This document shows positions 44,843 to 57,664 of a stretch of 64,000 nucleotides of DNA, piece after piece. Within the stretch, counting starts at the first letter, position 1, and each line of letters begins with the position of its first letter. The notes below the pieces were generated by a model, which was not told where the DNA came from, did not search any database, and saw nothing but the letters and a program-made list of their open reading frames with translations. Origin of the DNA: Ligustrum vulgare (taxonomy: Eukaryota; Streptophyta; Magnoliopsida; Lamiales; Oleaceae). Made by a program: the position numbers and the translations under genes. The stretch lies in contig OY743176.1 in assembly GCA_963555705.1 (NCBI GenBank), positions 42,857,026 to 42,921,025 of the forward strand, in the 5' to 3' direction.

Positions 44843-47800
44843 ATGGATGATCCGGTTGGTTGTGTTATGATTAGACTCACTAATCATAATTAGGTAACTT
44901 GGAAGCCTAGGATGGAGGATATCCTTTATTGCAAGGATTTGCATGACCCCGTTGAGGGTGACACGGCTAAACCGAAGGATATGTCAGACAGTGATTGGAC
45001 CAAACAGAATAGAAAGACTATCGGAACTATAAGACAGTGGGTAGATAACAGTGTGTTTCATCATGTTGCACAGGAGACTGATGCACAGAAATTGTGGTCG
45101 AAATTGGAGTCTATGTTTGAGAAAAAGACTGCATCTAGGAAGTCTTTTCTGATTAGAGACTTGGTCAACATGAAATACAAAGATGGCATGGGTGTGACAG
45201 AACGCTTGAACAATTTTAAGAATATTGTAAATCAGTTGACTACTATGGGTATGAAATTAGAAGATGAATTGCAGACTTTGTTACTTTTGAGTTCTTTGCC
45301 AGACAGTTGGGAGACATTTGTTGTGACTATCAGTAATTCTGCTCCCAATGGTGTTTTGACTATGGAGTCTGTTAAAGGCAGTATGCAGAATGAGGAATCA
45401 AGAAGAAAGTCCTCAGGTGTACATGCATGGTCAAATCATGCAATACTCTTATTGTACAGGACAGGGGGAGAAATAGAAATAGATGGCAGAAAGGTCGCAG
45501 CAAGTTAAGAGGTCGGTCAAAATCAAAAGATAAAAAGTCAGCTTACTATCATTGTGGTAATGTGGGCCACATTAAAAGAAATTGTCGAATTTGGTTGAGA
45601 GAGCAAAGGGAAGGTAGCAATCAGAAGAAGGAAGATGAAAAGAACACTACTGCTATTGTTTCTACAAGTGATGAAGTACTTTCTTGTGTAGATGGTCATT
45701 TCCTGCATATGGGTGATCCTAGTACTGAGTGGATTGTTGATAGTGGTGCTTCCTACTATTTTTGTTCGAACATGGACTTGTTTGCAAATTACACAGCTGG
45801 TGATTTTGGTATTTCAAAGATGGGAAATACTAGCAAATCTAAGATTATTGGGATTGGTGATATTTACTTTCAAACAGAACTTGGCTACTCCTTGATACTG
45901 AATGATGTGAGGCATATTGCTGATATGCGCCTCAATCTAATTTCAGTTATGGCTCTTGACAGACAGGGTTATTATAGCAGATTCGGTGATTTGAATTGGA
46001 AATTGTCAAAGGGCACTTTGATTGTTGCCAAAGGAAAATCTTGTTGCACTCTTTACAAGACTTATGCAAAATCTTGTAAAAATGAGGTGAATGTTGTTGA
46101 AGATACTTCTCCTGATTTATGGCACAAGAGGCTTGGTCACATGAGTGAAAAATGTTTGCAGGTTCTGGCTAAGAAGACATCTATTCCCTTATCCAAAGGT
46201 ATGTCGCTAAACCAATGTGATCATTGTTTATATGGTAAACAGCACAGAGTTTCTTTTAGTGGTTCATTTAAAAGAAAACATGATATTTTAGAACTTGTGC
46301 ATTCTGATGTGTGCTCTCCTAGTGATGTAGCTTCTTTGGGTAGAAATAAGTATTTCCTCACATTTGTTGATGAGGCTTCTAGGAAGCTTTGGGTTTATAT
46401 GTTGAAATCTAAAGATCAGGTATTTAAGAGTTTTCAACAGTTTCATGCCATGGTAGAACGAGAAACAGGGAAGCCCTTGAAATGTCTCAGAACAGATAAT
46501 GGTGGGGAATGCACTTCACATGAGTTCAGGGATTATTGCTCAAAATTTGGGATTCGACATGAGTTTACAGAAGCAGGTACTCCTCAACATAATGGTGTGG
46601 TAGAAAGAATTAACCGTACCATTCTTGACAGAGTCAGATACATGTTGAAGACAACCAAGCTACCAAAAATGTTTTGGGGGTGAAACAGTTTAGACTGCTT
46701 GCTCTTTGATCAATAGATCTCCATTTGTTCTTTTGGACTTTGATATTCCAGAAAAAGTTTGGACAGGAAAAGATGTTTCCTACTCTCATCTGAAGGTGTT
46801 TGGGTGCAAAGCTTTTGTGCACATGCCTAAGGAACAGAGATCGAAGCTTGATGATAGAGCTACTCGTATATTTCTCAGCTATGGTGATGAACAGTTTGGG
46901 TACAAATTTTGGGATCCAGAGAAAAAGAAGATTGTGAGAAGCAGAGATGTGGTCTTTCATGAAGACCAAACCATTGAAGATTTGGATAAATTGGAGCAGC
47001 CTAGAGTAACTACAGTTGTTCCTGATCTCGCATCTACAAGCACTTCAACATCACAGCCTAGAACTTAGCTCCTATTGATGAGAATGTTGATGACATTGCT
47101 CATGATGATATACTAGCTGATGAGAATGCTAATGAGGGGGAGCAAATACCTGAGACAAAAGAAGATGAAAAAGCACATGTTAGAAGATCTACCAGAGATC
47201 ACAGGCCATCTACTAGGTATCCTACTTCTGACTATATTTTGCTTACTACTGATGGGGAGCCAAAAAGTTTTTCTGAGGCACAGTCTAATAGGGATAAAGT
47301 TCAGTGGATGAAAGCAATGACAGAAGAGATGAATTCCTTGAGGAAGAACGATACTTATGACTTGGTGAATCTTCCTAAGGGCAGGAAAGCATTGAGAAAT
47401 AATGGGTGTATAAAATCAAACGAGATGGAAATGGTGATTTGATGAAGTACAAAGCTCGTTTGGTTTTTAAAGGCTTTGGGCAGAAATATGGTGTTGATTT
47501 TGATGAGATTTTTTCTCCTGTTGTGAAAATGACATCCATCAGAGTTGTTTTGGGGTTAGCAGCCAGTCTAGACCTAGAAATGGTGCAACTTGATGTGAAG
47601 ACTGCCTTCCTACACGGTGATTTGGAAGAAGAGATTTATATGTTTCAACCAGAGGGTTTTGAACAAAAGGGGAAAGAACACCTTTTATGCAAATTGAAGA
47701 AAAGTTTGTATGGGCTCAAGCAAGCACTAAGACAATGGCATAAAAATTTTGATGCTTTTATGGTCAGTCAGGAATACACAAGGACGACTGCAGATTCTTG

Positions 47801-48816
47801 TGTTTATATCAAATCTTTTCCAGGTGACAAATTTATTATTTTACTGCTTTATGTTGATGATATGCTTATAGTTGGCCAGTATGTGGGGTTGATCAAGAAA
47901 TTGAAAGAAGCCTTACATAAGTCATTTAATATGAAAGATTTGGGGCTGGCTAAACAGATATTGGGCATGGAGATAATTCGAGAAAAAAAAATCTAAGAGG
48001 TTGTGGTTATCACAAGAAAAATATATTGAACGGGTTCTTGAAATATTCAGTATAAAAGGAGCTAAATCAGTTAGCTCACCTCTTGGGGGTCATCTCAAAC
48101 ATACCAAAAGATCTTGTCCTTCAGCGAGTGAAGAGAAGAAGAAGATGGAAGCAGTACCCTATTCTTCGGCAGTTGGTATTTTGATGTATGTTATGGTATG
48201 TACTCATCCAGTTATTGCACATGCAGTTGGTGTGGTGAGTAGATTTCTGTCTAATTCGGGCAAAGATCATTGGGAAGCAGTAAAATGGATTATGTGGTAT
48301 CTCAGAGGCACTTCTACTTTGTGTTTGGGATTCGGGGGAGCTCAGCCAATTTTGACAGCGTATACAGATGCAGATATGACAGGAGATCTTGACAACAGAA
48401 AGTCTACATCTGGGTACTTGTTTACTTTTGCAGGGGGAGCTGTTCCTTGGCAGCCAAGATTGCAAAAATGTGTGGCTTTGTCTACTACCGAGGCTGAGTA
48501 TATTGCAGTTACTGAAGCAGGTAAAGAGATGATATGGATGAGAAAGTTTCTTGAGGAGCTCAACGTGAAGAAAGGTGAGTACATCATTTATTGTGATAGT
48601 CAGAGTGCTTTTGAGCTAAGTAAGAATTCTACTTTCCATTCTCGTACTAAACACATTGATGTGAGGTATCATTGGATATGTGGAGCAGTTGACGAGAAGT
48701 TAATGTAGTGGAAAAAGATTCACGCTGATAAGAATATTGCTGATATGTTGACCAAGGTTGTTACCAAGCAGAAGCTTGAGTTTTGTGCCGAGCAAGCCGG
48801 AATGGATTCCAAGTGA
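44843..48816 (+). pseudogene. Third copia gag-pol, multiply broken
   Basis: Start ATG 44843, with an in-frame TAG at 44891 before VTWKPRMEDILY. Gag runs to about 45430, where a frameshift occurs. The CCHC knuckle has lost its first Cys (SAYYHCGNVGHIKRNC). Protease WIVDSGAS and pre-integrase LWHKRLGHMS are present. The integrase carries SDVCSP instead of DVWGP, RTDNGGEC and PQHNGVVERINRT. A frameshift lies at about 46680 and stops near 47068. RT has KARLVFKGFGQKYGVDF and LLLYVDDMLIVG (near 47850), with another break near 47997. RNase H (TDADMTGDLDNRKSTSGY, STTEAEYIAV) has a TAG at 48706. The natural end is TGA 48814-48816. It is related to the young copia but not the same family. Confidence 0.93.
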
Positions 48817-48860
48817 ATGGAGTATTTGGTGTACCTTCCTCATGGGCTGGAGGGGGAGAT

Positions 48861-49213
48861 TATTGGACTTAAAAGTTTTTAGGGCCCATCTTAATTTAAA
48901 GATATAGTTCCAGCCCATTTTAATTGTGAAATGATACCCGAAGGACTTTAGCTGCAATATTCAATTAACAATCCACTAACCTAATAAGTGAAGGAGTCTA
49001 CTGCCTTTTCATTATATTTTGGAAGAAGAAACGCAGACAGAAGTTGGGCGGCTGGAATAAAATTCAAATTCTTTGGCCATTTTCTCTACACATATTTACA
49101 CAACAACAATGAAATAAAATGTGTTATTTTCTTGTATTTACTTTGGAGAAGAAAATGTTGATTATTGATGTATTATTCTTCTCCAATGTTAGATTTCTCT
49201 AAGTATTATCTTA
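48861..49213 (+). repeat. Truncated 3' LTR of the third copia
   Basis: About 353 bp corresponding to the first half of 44042-44805, with small differences. It breaks off after AAGTATTATCTTA. Confidence 0.88.
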
Positions 49214-49530
49214 TAATCCATTATTAAGTGACCATTCGGGTCACATATAATTTATTTTTTATTTTATTTTATTTTCTTTTTCTTTTTCTTACCCTATAAA
49301 TACTAAACTAACACAACTTCATTTCTATAATTCCAAAACTCTCTAAATTACTCTAATTCTTATTCTACACTCTTCCTCTACTACATTTATTTAATCTAGT
49401 TTCTACAATTCTACATGACATATTTAATTTGATATTTCAATGTCAATATCTCAATTTTTCATTACATCTTTCAATTACACATATTTCATTTTATATTTCA
49501 ATTTTTCCACACCACATCACATACAAAAAA
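49214..49530. other. Sequence leading into the hAT relic
   Basis: AT-rich with T-rich runs. It possibly contains the left part of the hAT element; no terminal inverted repeat was identified. Confidence 0.4.
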
Positions 49531-51760
49531 ATGGATCCCAACAACTGAAAATTTGTTAATGAATTGTTCGATAGTCCACCTAAATTTGGGGGGCATGATG
49601 ACTCAACACCACAATCTCACGCTCATTTCGACGATCAATTTTCCGAACTCAACGACATACCAATTCCCGACAATATTGAAGAAGATCCATTAAATCAACG
49701 AATCGATTTAGACGATGTTGAAGAAGATCCAGATGTTCAAATCTTATAAAATGATCCCGATATTCTCGACGCAAGAGGAAAAAGAAAAGCAGAAAGGTAA
49801 GAAGCTAACTTCAAAGTGTTGGGATCACTTTAAATTAGTTGCAAAGGGAAAAAAAGTTGAAGGAGAAGATGAATTCAAAGCTGTGTGCAAATATTGTGTA
49901 CAACAATTGACATGGGCAAAGGGGATTGGTACTACGCACCTCAACCGTCACTATCGCAAGTGTTAGCCCGAGCACGGGCTCGTTGAATGAATCAAAGTCA
50001 ACTACAATTTGGTTCATTGGCCGCTAGTGGTTTTGGAGCGAGATCTACAACACTTTCAAATTAGATGTATTCTGAAACAGAGAATCGAACTGGGATGGTT
50101 CAATTTGTTGCGGGGGCGGAATTGCCACTAAGCAAAGTGGACAACGAACACTTTGTTACATACATCAAGCGCTATCTTCAACCCAGGTACTTCGGTATTA
50201 CTCGAAATACTCTGCGTTCTGATACAATACAATATTATCTTAAAACTAAGAAACAATTAATAGCCGATTTAAATAACTATGGTGATGTTATTTCTTTTAC
50301 TTCCGATCTTTGGGAAGGTATTAACAAAAAAAAGTTATATTACTACAACTGCACACTACATTGATCTACTTTGGGTTATGCATAAAAAAATTATTGCTTT
50401 TAAAATTCTAGAATTTCCTCATAACGCAGCCAACATATTTAATACTATACTTCATATTGTTAGAGAATATGCGAAAGTAAAATTTGATCCTTTACTTTCG
50501 ATAATGCTAGTGTAAATAAGCCTGCAGTAGATAAATTATGTAGAATTCTTAATCTGGATTTTGGTGATTTCTTATTCCATGTTAGATGTGTATGTCATAT
50601 TTTAAATTTAATTGTTTAAGATGGCTTGAAACATATTAAAGATGAAATTGATAAAATTAGAGATGCAATAGTGTACATAATCATATCATCGAGTAGAAAC
50701 AATATTTTGAAGATATGTGTTCACAATACAATTTAGATTCTAAGAAATTTATCACTGACGTAGGCCATAAGTGGAACTCTACATACTTCTTACTTAAATA
50801 ATGCGAAGATTATGAACACATAATAATGAAATATTATAACAGTAGAACACTTAAGAATGAAGATGATCCTCTATTAATAAAATCGGATTGGGAAGATGCT
50901 TTTAAAGTGAAAATTTTTTGACAAGTTTTTACGATTAAACCAATATATTATTTACGGTATATTGCCCAACTAGTTCAAGAGTTCTTGAACGTCTTTATAT
51001 TATTGCAAGAATTTTTATATATATAGATATGACTCATTTTTTACTGAAATGATAATTGCTATGGAAATGAAATTTTGAAAATATTGGGAAGATTTACCTA
51101 TGTTATTTCCCTTAGCGTGCATAATGGACTCGCGTTTCAATTTAAAGGGTACGAAAATTCTTGTTTCAAAAATCAATAGCTCGTTGATTTTGGATAAACC
51201 TATCACTTATAATAATTTAGAAAGTACGCTAGTAAACATGTATACTGTATATGCTGCACGATTAGGAACTAATGTTAGTCATACACAATCTGCACCATCA
51301 CGTGACACTACACTTGGAGACGAGGAAGTAGAATTATACAATTTAATGAAAGAAATAAGTCAAATACAAGGAACTTCTTCTTACAGTATGCCTTCTAGTA
51401 CCAACGAATCAAATTCATTTCAAATACCTGAAGAATTGAAAATTTATTTTGGACAAGATCTACTTAGAAATGTGGAGTCTACTAATTCTTTAGAATTTGA
51501 TTTACTTCATTATTGACGAACAAACAAACGAAAATATCCGATTGTTTCCGCCATAGCAAAAGATCTACTAACACCTCCGATTAGCAAGGTAACTTCGAAG
51601 TCTGCTTTTAGTGCAGGTAAAAGGGTTTTCTCAGAAGTCAGGATCTGATTCAAAGAAGATATTTTGGAAGCGTTGATGTGTGTCAAAGATTGGTAAGACA
51701 ATGATTTACGCATACAACATAAGTATGCCAAAATTGATTGCAGTCAGGTAAATGATATTT
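49531..51760 (+). pseudogene. hAT-family transposase, decayed
   Basis: Plus-strand pieces in several frames. From ATG 49531 there is an early stop, then an acidic N-terminal stretch. A BED zinc finger at about 49820-49965 has WDHFK, CKYC and HLNRHYRKC. Next is the RICESLEEPER-like central part (about 50065-50400) with SFTSDLWEG and TAHYIDLLWV, and a degraded middle. At the end lies the hAT dimerisation region (about 51480-51700: YPIVSAIAKDLLTPPISKV, SAFSAGKRVFSEVRI, EALMCVKDW). Multiple stops and shifts make it non-functional. Confidence 0.88.
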
Positions 51761-52317
51761 AACTTTAAATTTTTAATTTCTTTATATATATAAAATAAAA
51801 TATAATTTTGATTTCAAAACAAAAATTGTACACGTAACAAATTGTTCGTTTACAATTTTAGTTCCGCCTACTAACATATTCAATTATTCAATTAAGACTA
51901 TTTAGTAGCCGGTCCTAAGCCCGGAAAAAAGGAGAAGGGTTTTATTTTATTTTTTAAACTTTTAAATTTTAATTTATTTACTTAATTTTAGTTTTTGTCA
52001 TTTCAAATTCTAATTGGATATTTGATTATTTTAACAAGTTTTTATTTACGTTATAAACTTATAAATTATAATTAATCATTTCGACTTTCAATTTAATTCA
52101 CTAATAACTAACAAGTATAACATTATTATTTTTTACTTATTAAGTTATTAACAATTTATTTAATACATAACTTATAAGTTATAACTAATTAAAAATTTAT
52201 ATCAATAATATTAATATTTATATTCAAGACTTCAAGTATTTTAAATTTTAACTACTGATTGACGATTGTCGACTTAATCAACGTAAGAGGGGATTTTAAA
52301 AAAAAAAAAAAAAAAAT
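51761..52317. other. AT-rich tail after the hAT relic
   Basis: No gene. 'tagccggtcctaagcccgg' near 51905 is a short inverted GC patch in AT-rich DNA. Confidence 0.4.
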
Positions 52318-52496
52318 TACACAAGCTAGACGAGCCGAGCTCGGCTCGACCCACGAGCCGCGAGCTCGTGGGCCAAGTCGAGCTCGGCACGGGTCAAACG
52401 CTGACACGAGCTCGTGGCTCGGCTTGTCCATTTGACGAGCCGAGCACACCGAGCCACGAGCCGAGCCAGCTCGGATTGGCCCATTGCCACCTCTAG
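52318..52496. mobile_element. hAT-type end with CGAGCTCG subterminal repeats
   Basis: Dense GAGCCGAGCTCGGCTC and CACGAGCTCGTG words on both strands, ending GGCCCATTGCCACCTCTA, which is TAGAGGTGGCAATGGGCC on the other strand, a typical plant hAT terminus. No matching left terminus found, so it may be one end of the hAT relic or a separate non-autonomous copy. Confidence 0.55.
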
Positions 52497-53444
52497 CTCC
52501 ACTCCCCACTCCACTGCTCTCTATATAATATGCACATGTATCGGTGTAAGTACATACAGATGAAGTGTGTGTATTCGAGAGAGATCGAGAGAGAGCCACG
52601 CTCAGGTCAAACAAGAAGCAGAGAAATGGAAAGATCGTGCTGGAGATATTAATTACACTTATTCTTTTACGCAATGATTACAATTTATAAACAAATTTAT
52701 AAATAACACAATTTTTCAAACTACTTTTTAATCACACATATTTTCTCTTTCCAATTTTTAACTATTGATCTACCTAGAAAACACCAAAAATTCAAAAAAT
52801 AAACGGCGGCCCAAGCCGCTGATCACTTAAACAACCAAAGGGGTGTGCTTGGTTAGACAAAATGGGGAGTCCCTCGAATTATTGACCTATGTATTGGCAA
52901 TTATGGTTCATGAGGCAAACTTTGAAAATGAGTATTGGACGAGTAGATGTGAGTGGGTTTGTTCCCCCTCCTTGCCACAAGGTAACTAAAAGACCCGCAG
53001 CTCACAAAAGGGGCGGGACCTTCCCCGCCATGGGGAGGGGAACAAACCTCTAGATATGAGAGTTCAAAGTGTTACGTCTCATCCAAGATGTCAAGAATCG
53101 ATCACGTGGCAGCCAAGTAACAAGCAAACTTAGAAATATCCTACCGGACTATCCAAAGTCCATGGTAGTCGAAATGATGCACCCCATCAAACCGCCTTAG
53201 AGGTTCTACTCGATCGAAGACAGTCGATACGAGTTGATACAAACCCGGGCAAAGAGGCTTTAAGCACATAAAGGCATAATATTCGCTCACCTCTCAGAGA
53301 AGATCTATCGCACAAAATCTTCTGGAATTGATTGAATTGACATCCCTACAATAAGTGTCCTGTTAGTCAACTTGTCAATCTAATTCTCAGATGTTAGACC
53401 TAGACAATATGGTGACTGCTTTTAGAATCATTAATAATGTATTT
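52497..53444. other. Unassigned spacer
   Basis: A MITE-like patch at 52680-52770 ('ctttttaatcacacatattttctc'). The 52810-53400 part is more balanced in composition and could be a fragment of a retroelement LTR, but no domain or boundary was found. Confidence 0.35.
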
Positions 53445-53583
53445 GGTAAACTTGTTTATAAACAAGATTTTCATAAATCACGTTTTAATCACAAAAAATT
53501 TTCGAAACCACTTTTCAACCACACATTTTACTTCAAAAATTGAAATTCATTGTTTATAAATAAAATCACCGGTCAAACAAAGG
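53445..53583. mobile_element. Small MITE, TATTTGGTAAACTT ends
   Basis: The left end TATTTGGTAAACTTGTTTATAA is mirrored by the right end, which read in reverse gives TTTGTTTGACCGGTGATTTTAT. Same family as 20836-21000. No certain target duplication. Confidence 0.5.
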
Positions 53584-54490
53584 CTAAATGTCCCTGAACC
53601 TAGGACTAGTGAACTAACGTATCTAATGAGGCGCATTGGCCGTCAAGATGATGCCCCATGTCCCTTCATCCAATTATAATCACTTCAACACTTCCAATAT
53701 AAAATCTCAGACTCTTAGTATCATTGCAAGGCAATGAAATTTTACACTTCAAGGCAATGCAATTTTACACTTCCATAGTATTATTGCTCTCATATTCTCC
53801 TGATTTACCATCAGTGCCCGTACACTAAGATTTCTCACATGTTTCGTTCATTTAAAACCAAAATACATATCAACAAGTTGATTGACTTGATAGTCCGAGT
53901 GCTCACGACATCTTTTCCCACCATGGAAGAGTGCTTTGTACTTCTGAATACTTGTTTAAGTGTGCAAGACTAAGCGTGGACGTGAGCAAAATTTGGATCT
54001 ATTGGCCATGTCATCGGTGCAAAATTCGTGGCCAACAATTTGGTCCATTAAATTTTACTTATTATTATTGTTGAAAATGCTTGCTCGAACTTTGTCAAAA
54101 ACATCTTCGCATTCATTAAAAAATAGTCTAAGATTGATGTCTTACAATTTACTAAGCAAGACAAAGATAGTAGAAAATATTGCATATTATACTATTGACA
54201 AACAATATATATCAGTCTTGAACAGTGAATAAGGAAAGGAATCAAAATACAAAAATCAAACAAATTCTATAAATATAATTATTTGCTTGATTATCATTAA
54301 TCTAAAATTAACTGTGGATTGGACATTCTGATTGCCTATTAATATGCTTCTGCGAGATCACTCTTTAATTGGATACACTTTTGACTCAAAAGTGAAGAAC
54401 AACTACTTGCTTTAATTTGGATACATTATGACTCAAAAGTGAAGAACTACTTTGGCGAAGGTAAAGTGAGAAGTTCAATGAGCACAACGT
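53584..54490. other. Spacer, no gene recognised
   Basis: A near-duplicate phrase ('ggatacattatgactcaaaagtgaagaacta') occurs at about 54370 and 54418. No coding feature. Confidence 0.4.
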
Positions 54491-54495
54491 GTCGA

Positions 54496-56803
54496 TGACA
54501 CAACCCGTCCCAAATCACCTAATGAACTCGAGATGGGTCATGCGCCGGTGGTAGACTCCAGCTAGATACTGGACCTACCACCAAGACCACATTGACTAAT
54601 TGACTATGAAAAAATATTTTAAAATAAATTAGACAGAGTTTTCTTTAGAAAATGGACTAAAATCACCTGAAAAGCAACAATTGTTCTCAAACATAAAAAT
54701 TTGATTTCAAATGGACACACATGTCCTTATAATGACCAACTAGTCAAAATAAATACTTACGAATCAACCTCTCTGTGTTTTAGAATTAAAAACTCCAAAA
54801 TACACTAACTATGCAAAATGCAGCGAGCTCAACATTTATATACAAAACCCAAAATGGCTTATCTAACATGATAAGCATACTCCAAAAGAAATATAATTTA
54901 TACAAAATGATAAAATGAGTCATAGAACTAATAGAAAAATGCGGCTCAACTCGGTGGATCAACAGGCTCCAATGTTGCTCAACTCAGCTACTATCTGATA
55001 AGAGAAATAGAGAAGGATTTTGTGAGTTTGTAACTCAGTGAGTGGGTAGTTCGAAAATAAATATACTTTACCCATTTATGCATATATACTGGAAAAGTTT
55101 TACTTATTCTTTAATTCTTATACATACCTTATATTGAAACATAATTGAAACAATAAAGCACTTCGCTGTTTATTCTTGATGAGTAACTGCAAGACATGTA
55201 AGTATAAGTAACCTTATATAAATGAAAACAGGAGTAAAATATCATTTCAAAATACTATAAGCTGAAATCTATATTTTGTAAATTAAATAAATGCATTCTA
55301 TAATTCTTGGATTATGGTAAACTATAATAATAATGAAAAATCACACCAAATGTACCCATAATTTGATAATTCTGAGATTCTGTAATTCTGTGATTCTGAA
55401 ATTCTGTAATTCTGGTCATACATGCAGAGTGGGTAAAATAACCATATCAGGTTAAGCACTGTGGAAACGAATTCACATCAGTGTAGACTAGGGTAAAATC
55501 ACCTGGGTACTTTTGATGGTTTTAAATCATAAATCTCTAAATATTCTAAAATATATAATATTGATATTTTGTCAATTTAAAATGCTTAGACTGAACTGAT
55601 TAAAACTCTTAAGAATAAATACTTATTTATAAAAATTCGCTTAATTCTAAAAATTACAAACTATAAGTGAAAAATAGAAATATTCAACTTCTACAATAGA
55701 TATGAATATCAACATGCACTATGTAATGTAAACCTTTCATAAAAGGCTTGGAATTGAAATAATTTAAATAAATGCTTATTTCTTAAAATAATTAATCCAC
55801 TCACAAGGTATGAGCTATAATTAAGAAGGTCGATATGCTTTCCCAACCTCCTTTTCACCGCCTGAAATATAATATAAATAATCACATTAACGACTACTTC
55901 AACCCCCAAATACATATAAAACCATAATGACTTAGAATCTCCATAGTTAACAAAATTCTTAAATTCCTTTAATCACTATATGATTACTCTATTTTCGTGT
56001 CCCTTTAATAATCTATAATCATCAAATTTACCTTCAAACTAGATAGCATGGTAATATTCCATTTTTTTCTATTCTAACAAAACCATGAACCATAAAGCTT
56101 CAATTAAACTCTTAGTTTAACCCCTACAACAATTCCTTCAAATAATCATCTCACTAAAAACATTGATTCCCCAAAATTTCATACATTCAAGAGTCCAAAT
56201 AAAATTCTAGGGTTTGCCATAATTTGAATTCCTTACCTTGCTAAAAATAGAGATGGAAAATCAAGGTATTTAGCTTGTAATTGTGCTTCTCTTCTCAAAC
56301 AGAAAAAAAAATTGAAGTAATAAGTTAAATCCCTAATTAATTACCACAAATATCTCATAATTCTATACTTGCTTACCTCTTGAAGAACGAAAACTGAAGC
56401 CTAATTTCAAGTTGGCATTCAAGACCACTTCCTCCTTTTCTTTTCCCTTTTTCTTCTTCGTTTTTCTCCTCTTTTTCCTTCTTTTCCCCCCCTTTTTCTT
56501 ACTATTTTCTGGCCCAGTTTCGTTCCCAGCTTCTTCTCCTTCCAAAGTGTAAGAAAATGGGTTTAAATGTTTAGTTAGTGGGCCACTAAATCTAATTTTT
56601 ACAAGGTAAGTCCCTCATTTCCTTTTACATAATACTTTGGTCCATAACTTGTTATAATAATAAAATAAATTCTCCAACTTCTATATAATCCATTTAAACC
56701 CCCTTAAGTATATTTGATTTTAAAATATACCCAAAATAATTATTTATTCCATTTAAGTCCTTATTGGACTATGACTTTGACTAAATAAAATTTGGTTGTA
56801 ACA
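54496..56803 (-). repeat. Full gypsy LTR, minus orientation, 2308 bp
   Basis: Plus reading starts TGACACAACCCGTCCC and ends TTGGTTGTAACA. The next minus-strand bases (TTTAAAGGAGGTAAGAT) are the polypurine tract, so this is a 3' LTR for the minus-strand coding half. Open frames inside are low-complexity or shadow products. Confidence 0.88.
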
Positions 56804-56820
56804 ATCTTACCTCCTTTAAA
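56804..56820 (-). promoter_or_regulatory. Polypurine tract next to the 2308-bp LTR
   Basis: TTTAAAGGAGGTAAGAT on the minus strand, adjoining the LTR start TGTTACAACC. Confidence 0.7.
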
Positions 56821-57660
56821 GAGTTTCGTCCTCGAAATTCAATCTGTTACCATCTAAGAAGGTGAGGATACTTTCCCCGGATTTGATCTTCATTTCCCAT
56901 GTAGCCTCGTTTGCTGGATGATTCTTCCAAAGAATTTTGACTAATGAAATGACCTTATTGCGCTGAATTTGTTCTTTTCTTTCAAGTGTCCCTTCTGGCT
57001 CCTCTTCATAAGTTAAATCCTCTTTAAGTTCAACTAGCTGTGGCTCTAGAACATGTGAAGGATCTTTGATGTATTTGTGAAGCATAGAAACATGGAAAAC
57101 ATCATGGATCCTGGATAATTCAACCGGTAAAGCCAATTGGTATGCAACTGGACCACTCCTCTTAACAATCTCATAAGGCCCAATATAACGCGGACTCAAT
57201 TTTCCTCGCTTGCCAAACCTCAACACACCCTTCCATGGCGAAAATTTCAGAAAGACTTTATCTCCAACTGAAAATTCAAGATCTTTCCTTCTTCTATCTG
57301 CATAGCTTTTCTGTCTAACTTGTGCTGCTTTCAAATTTTCTCTGATAATTCTCACATTGTCTAAAGCAATGTGAATCAATTCAGGGCTTCCTAATTTCCT
57401 CCTACCTGCTTCATCCCAATAGTGTTCTGCGCTTCTTACCATATAAGGCTTCAAAAGGAGCCATTTCAATACTAGAGTGGTAATTGTTGTTGTAAGCAAA
57501 CTCTATCAAAGACAAGTGAGTATCCCAGCTACCTTTGAACTCTAAAACACATGCTCTTAGCATATCCTCAAGAGTCTGTATGGTTCTCTCGGAATTGCCA
57601 TCTTTCTGTGGATGAAAAGCAGTACTAAAATGTAGTTTAGTGCCCATAGCTTCTTCCAGG
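56816..57660 (-). pseudogene. Gypsy integrase C-terminal half and chromodomain-like end
   Basis: The minus strand reads [39 protein letters not shown] and AYNNNYHSSIEMAPFEALYG. A frameshift lies near 57420, then the YWDEAGRRKLGSPELI region, RQKSYADRRRKDLEF, VGDKVFLKFSPWKGVLRFGK, IGPYEI, RIHDVFHVSMLHKYI and a chromodomain-like SLVKILWKNHPANEATWE. The stop is at 56816. The catalytic first part of integrase is absent because the coding switches strand at about 57660. Confidence 0.9.
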
Positions 57661-57664
57661 CTAA

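Larger units (their letters stand above)
44042..49213 (+). mobile_element. Third copia retrotransposon, decayed, 3' LTR truncated
   Basis: 5' LTR 44042-44805 (764 bp, TGTTGGACTT...TTTTCCAACA). The primer site GTGGTATCAGAGC follows at once. A gag-pol region spans 44843-48816, the polypurine tract AGGGGGAGAT is at 48851-48860, and the 3' LTR starts at 48861 (TATTGGACTT, so its TG is mutated). The 3' LTR matches the 5' LTR only up to about 49213, then the sequence changes abruptly. No right target duplication can be scored. Confidence 0.93.

Noticed and set aside
56363..56545. Lys/Glu-rich 60-codon minus-strand frame
   Set aside because: Follows from a polypyrimidine tract inside a gypsy LTR.
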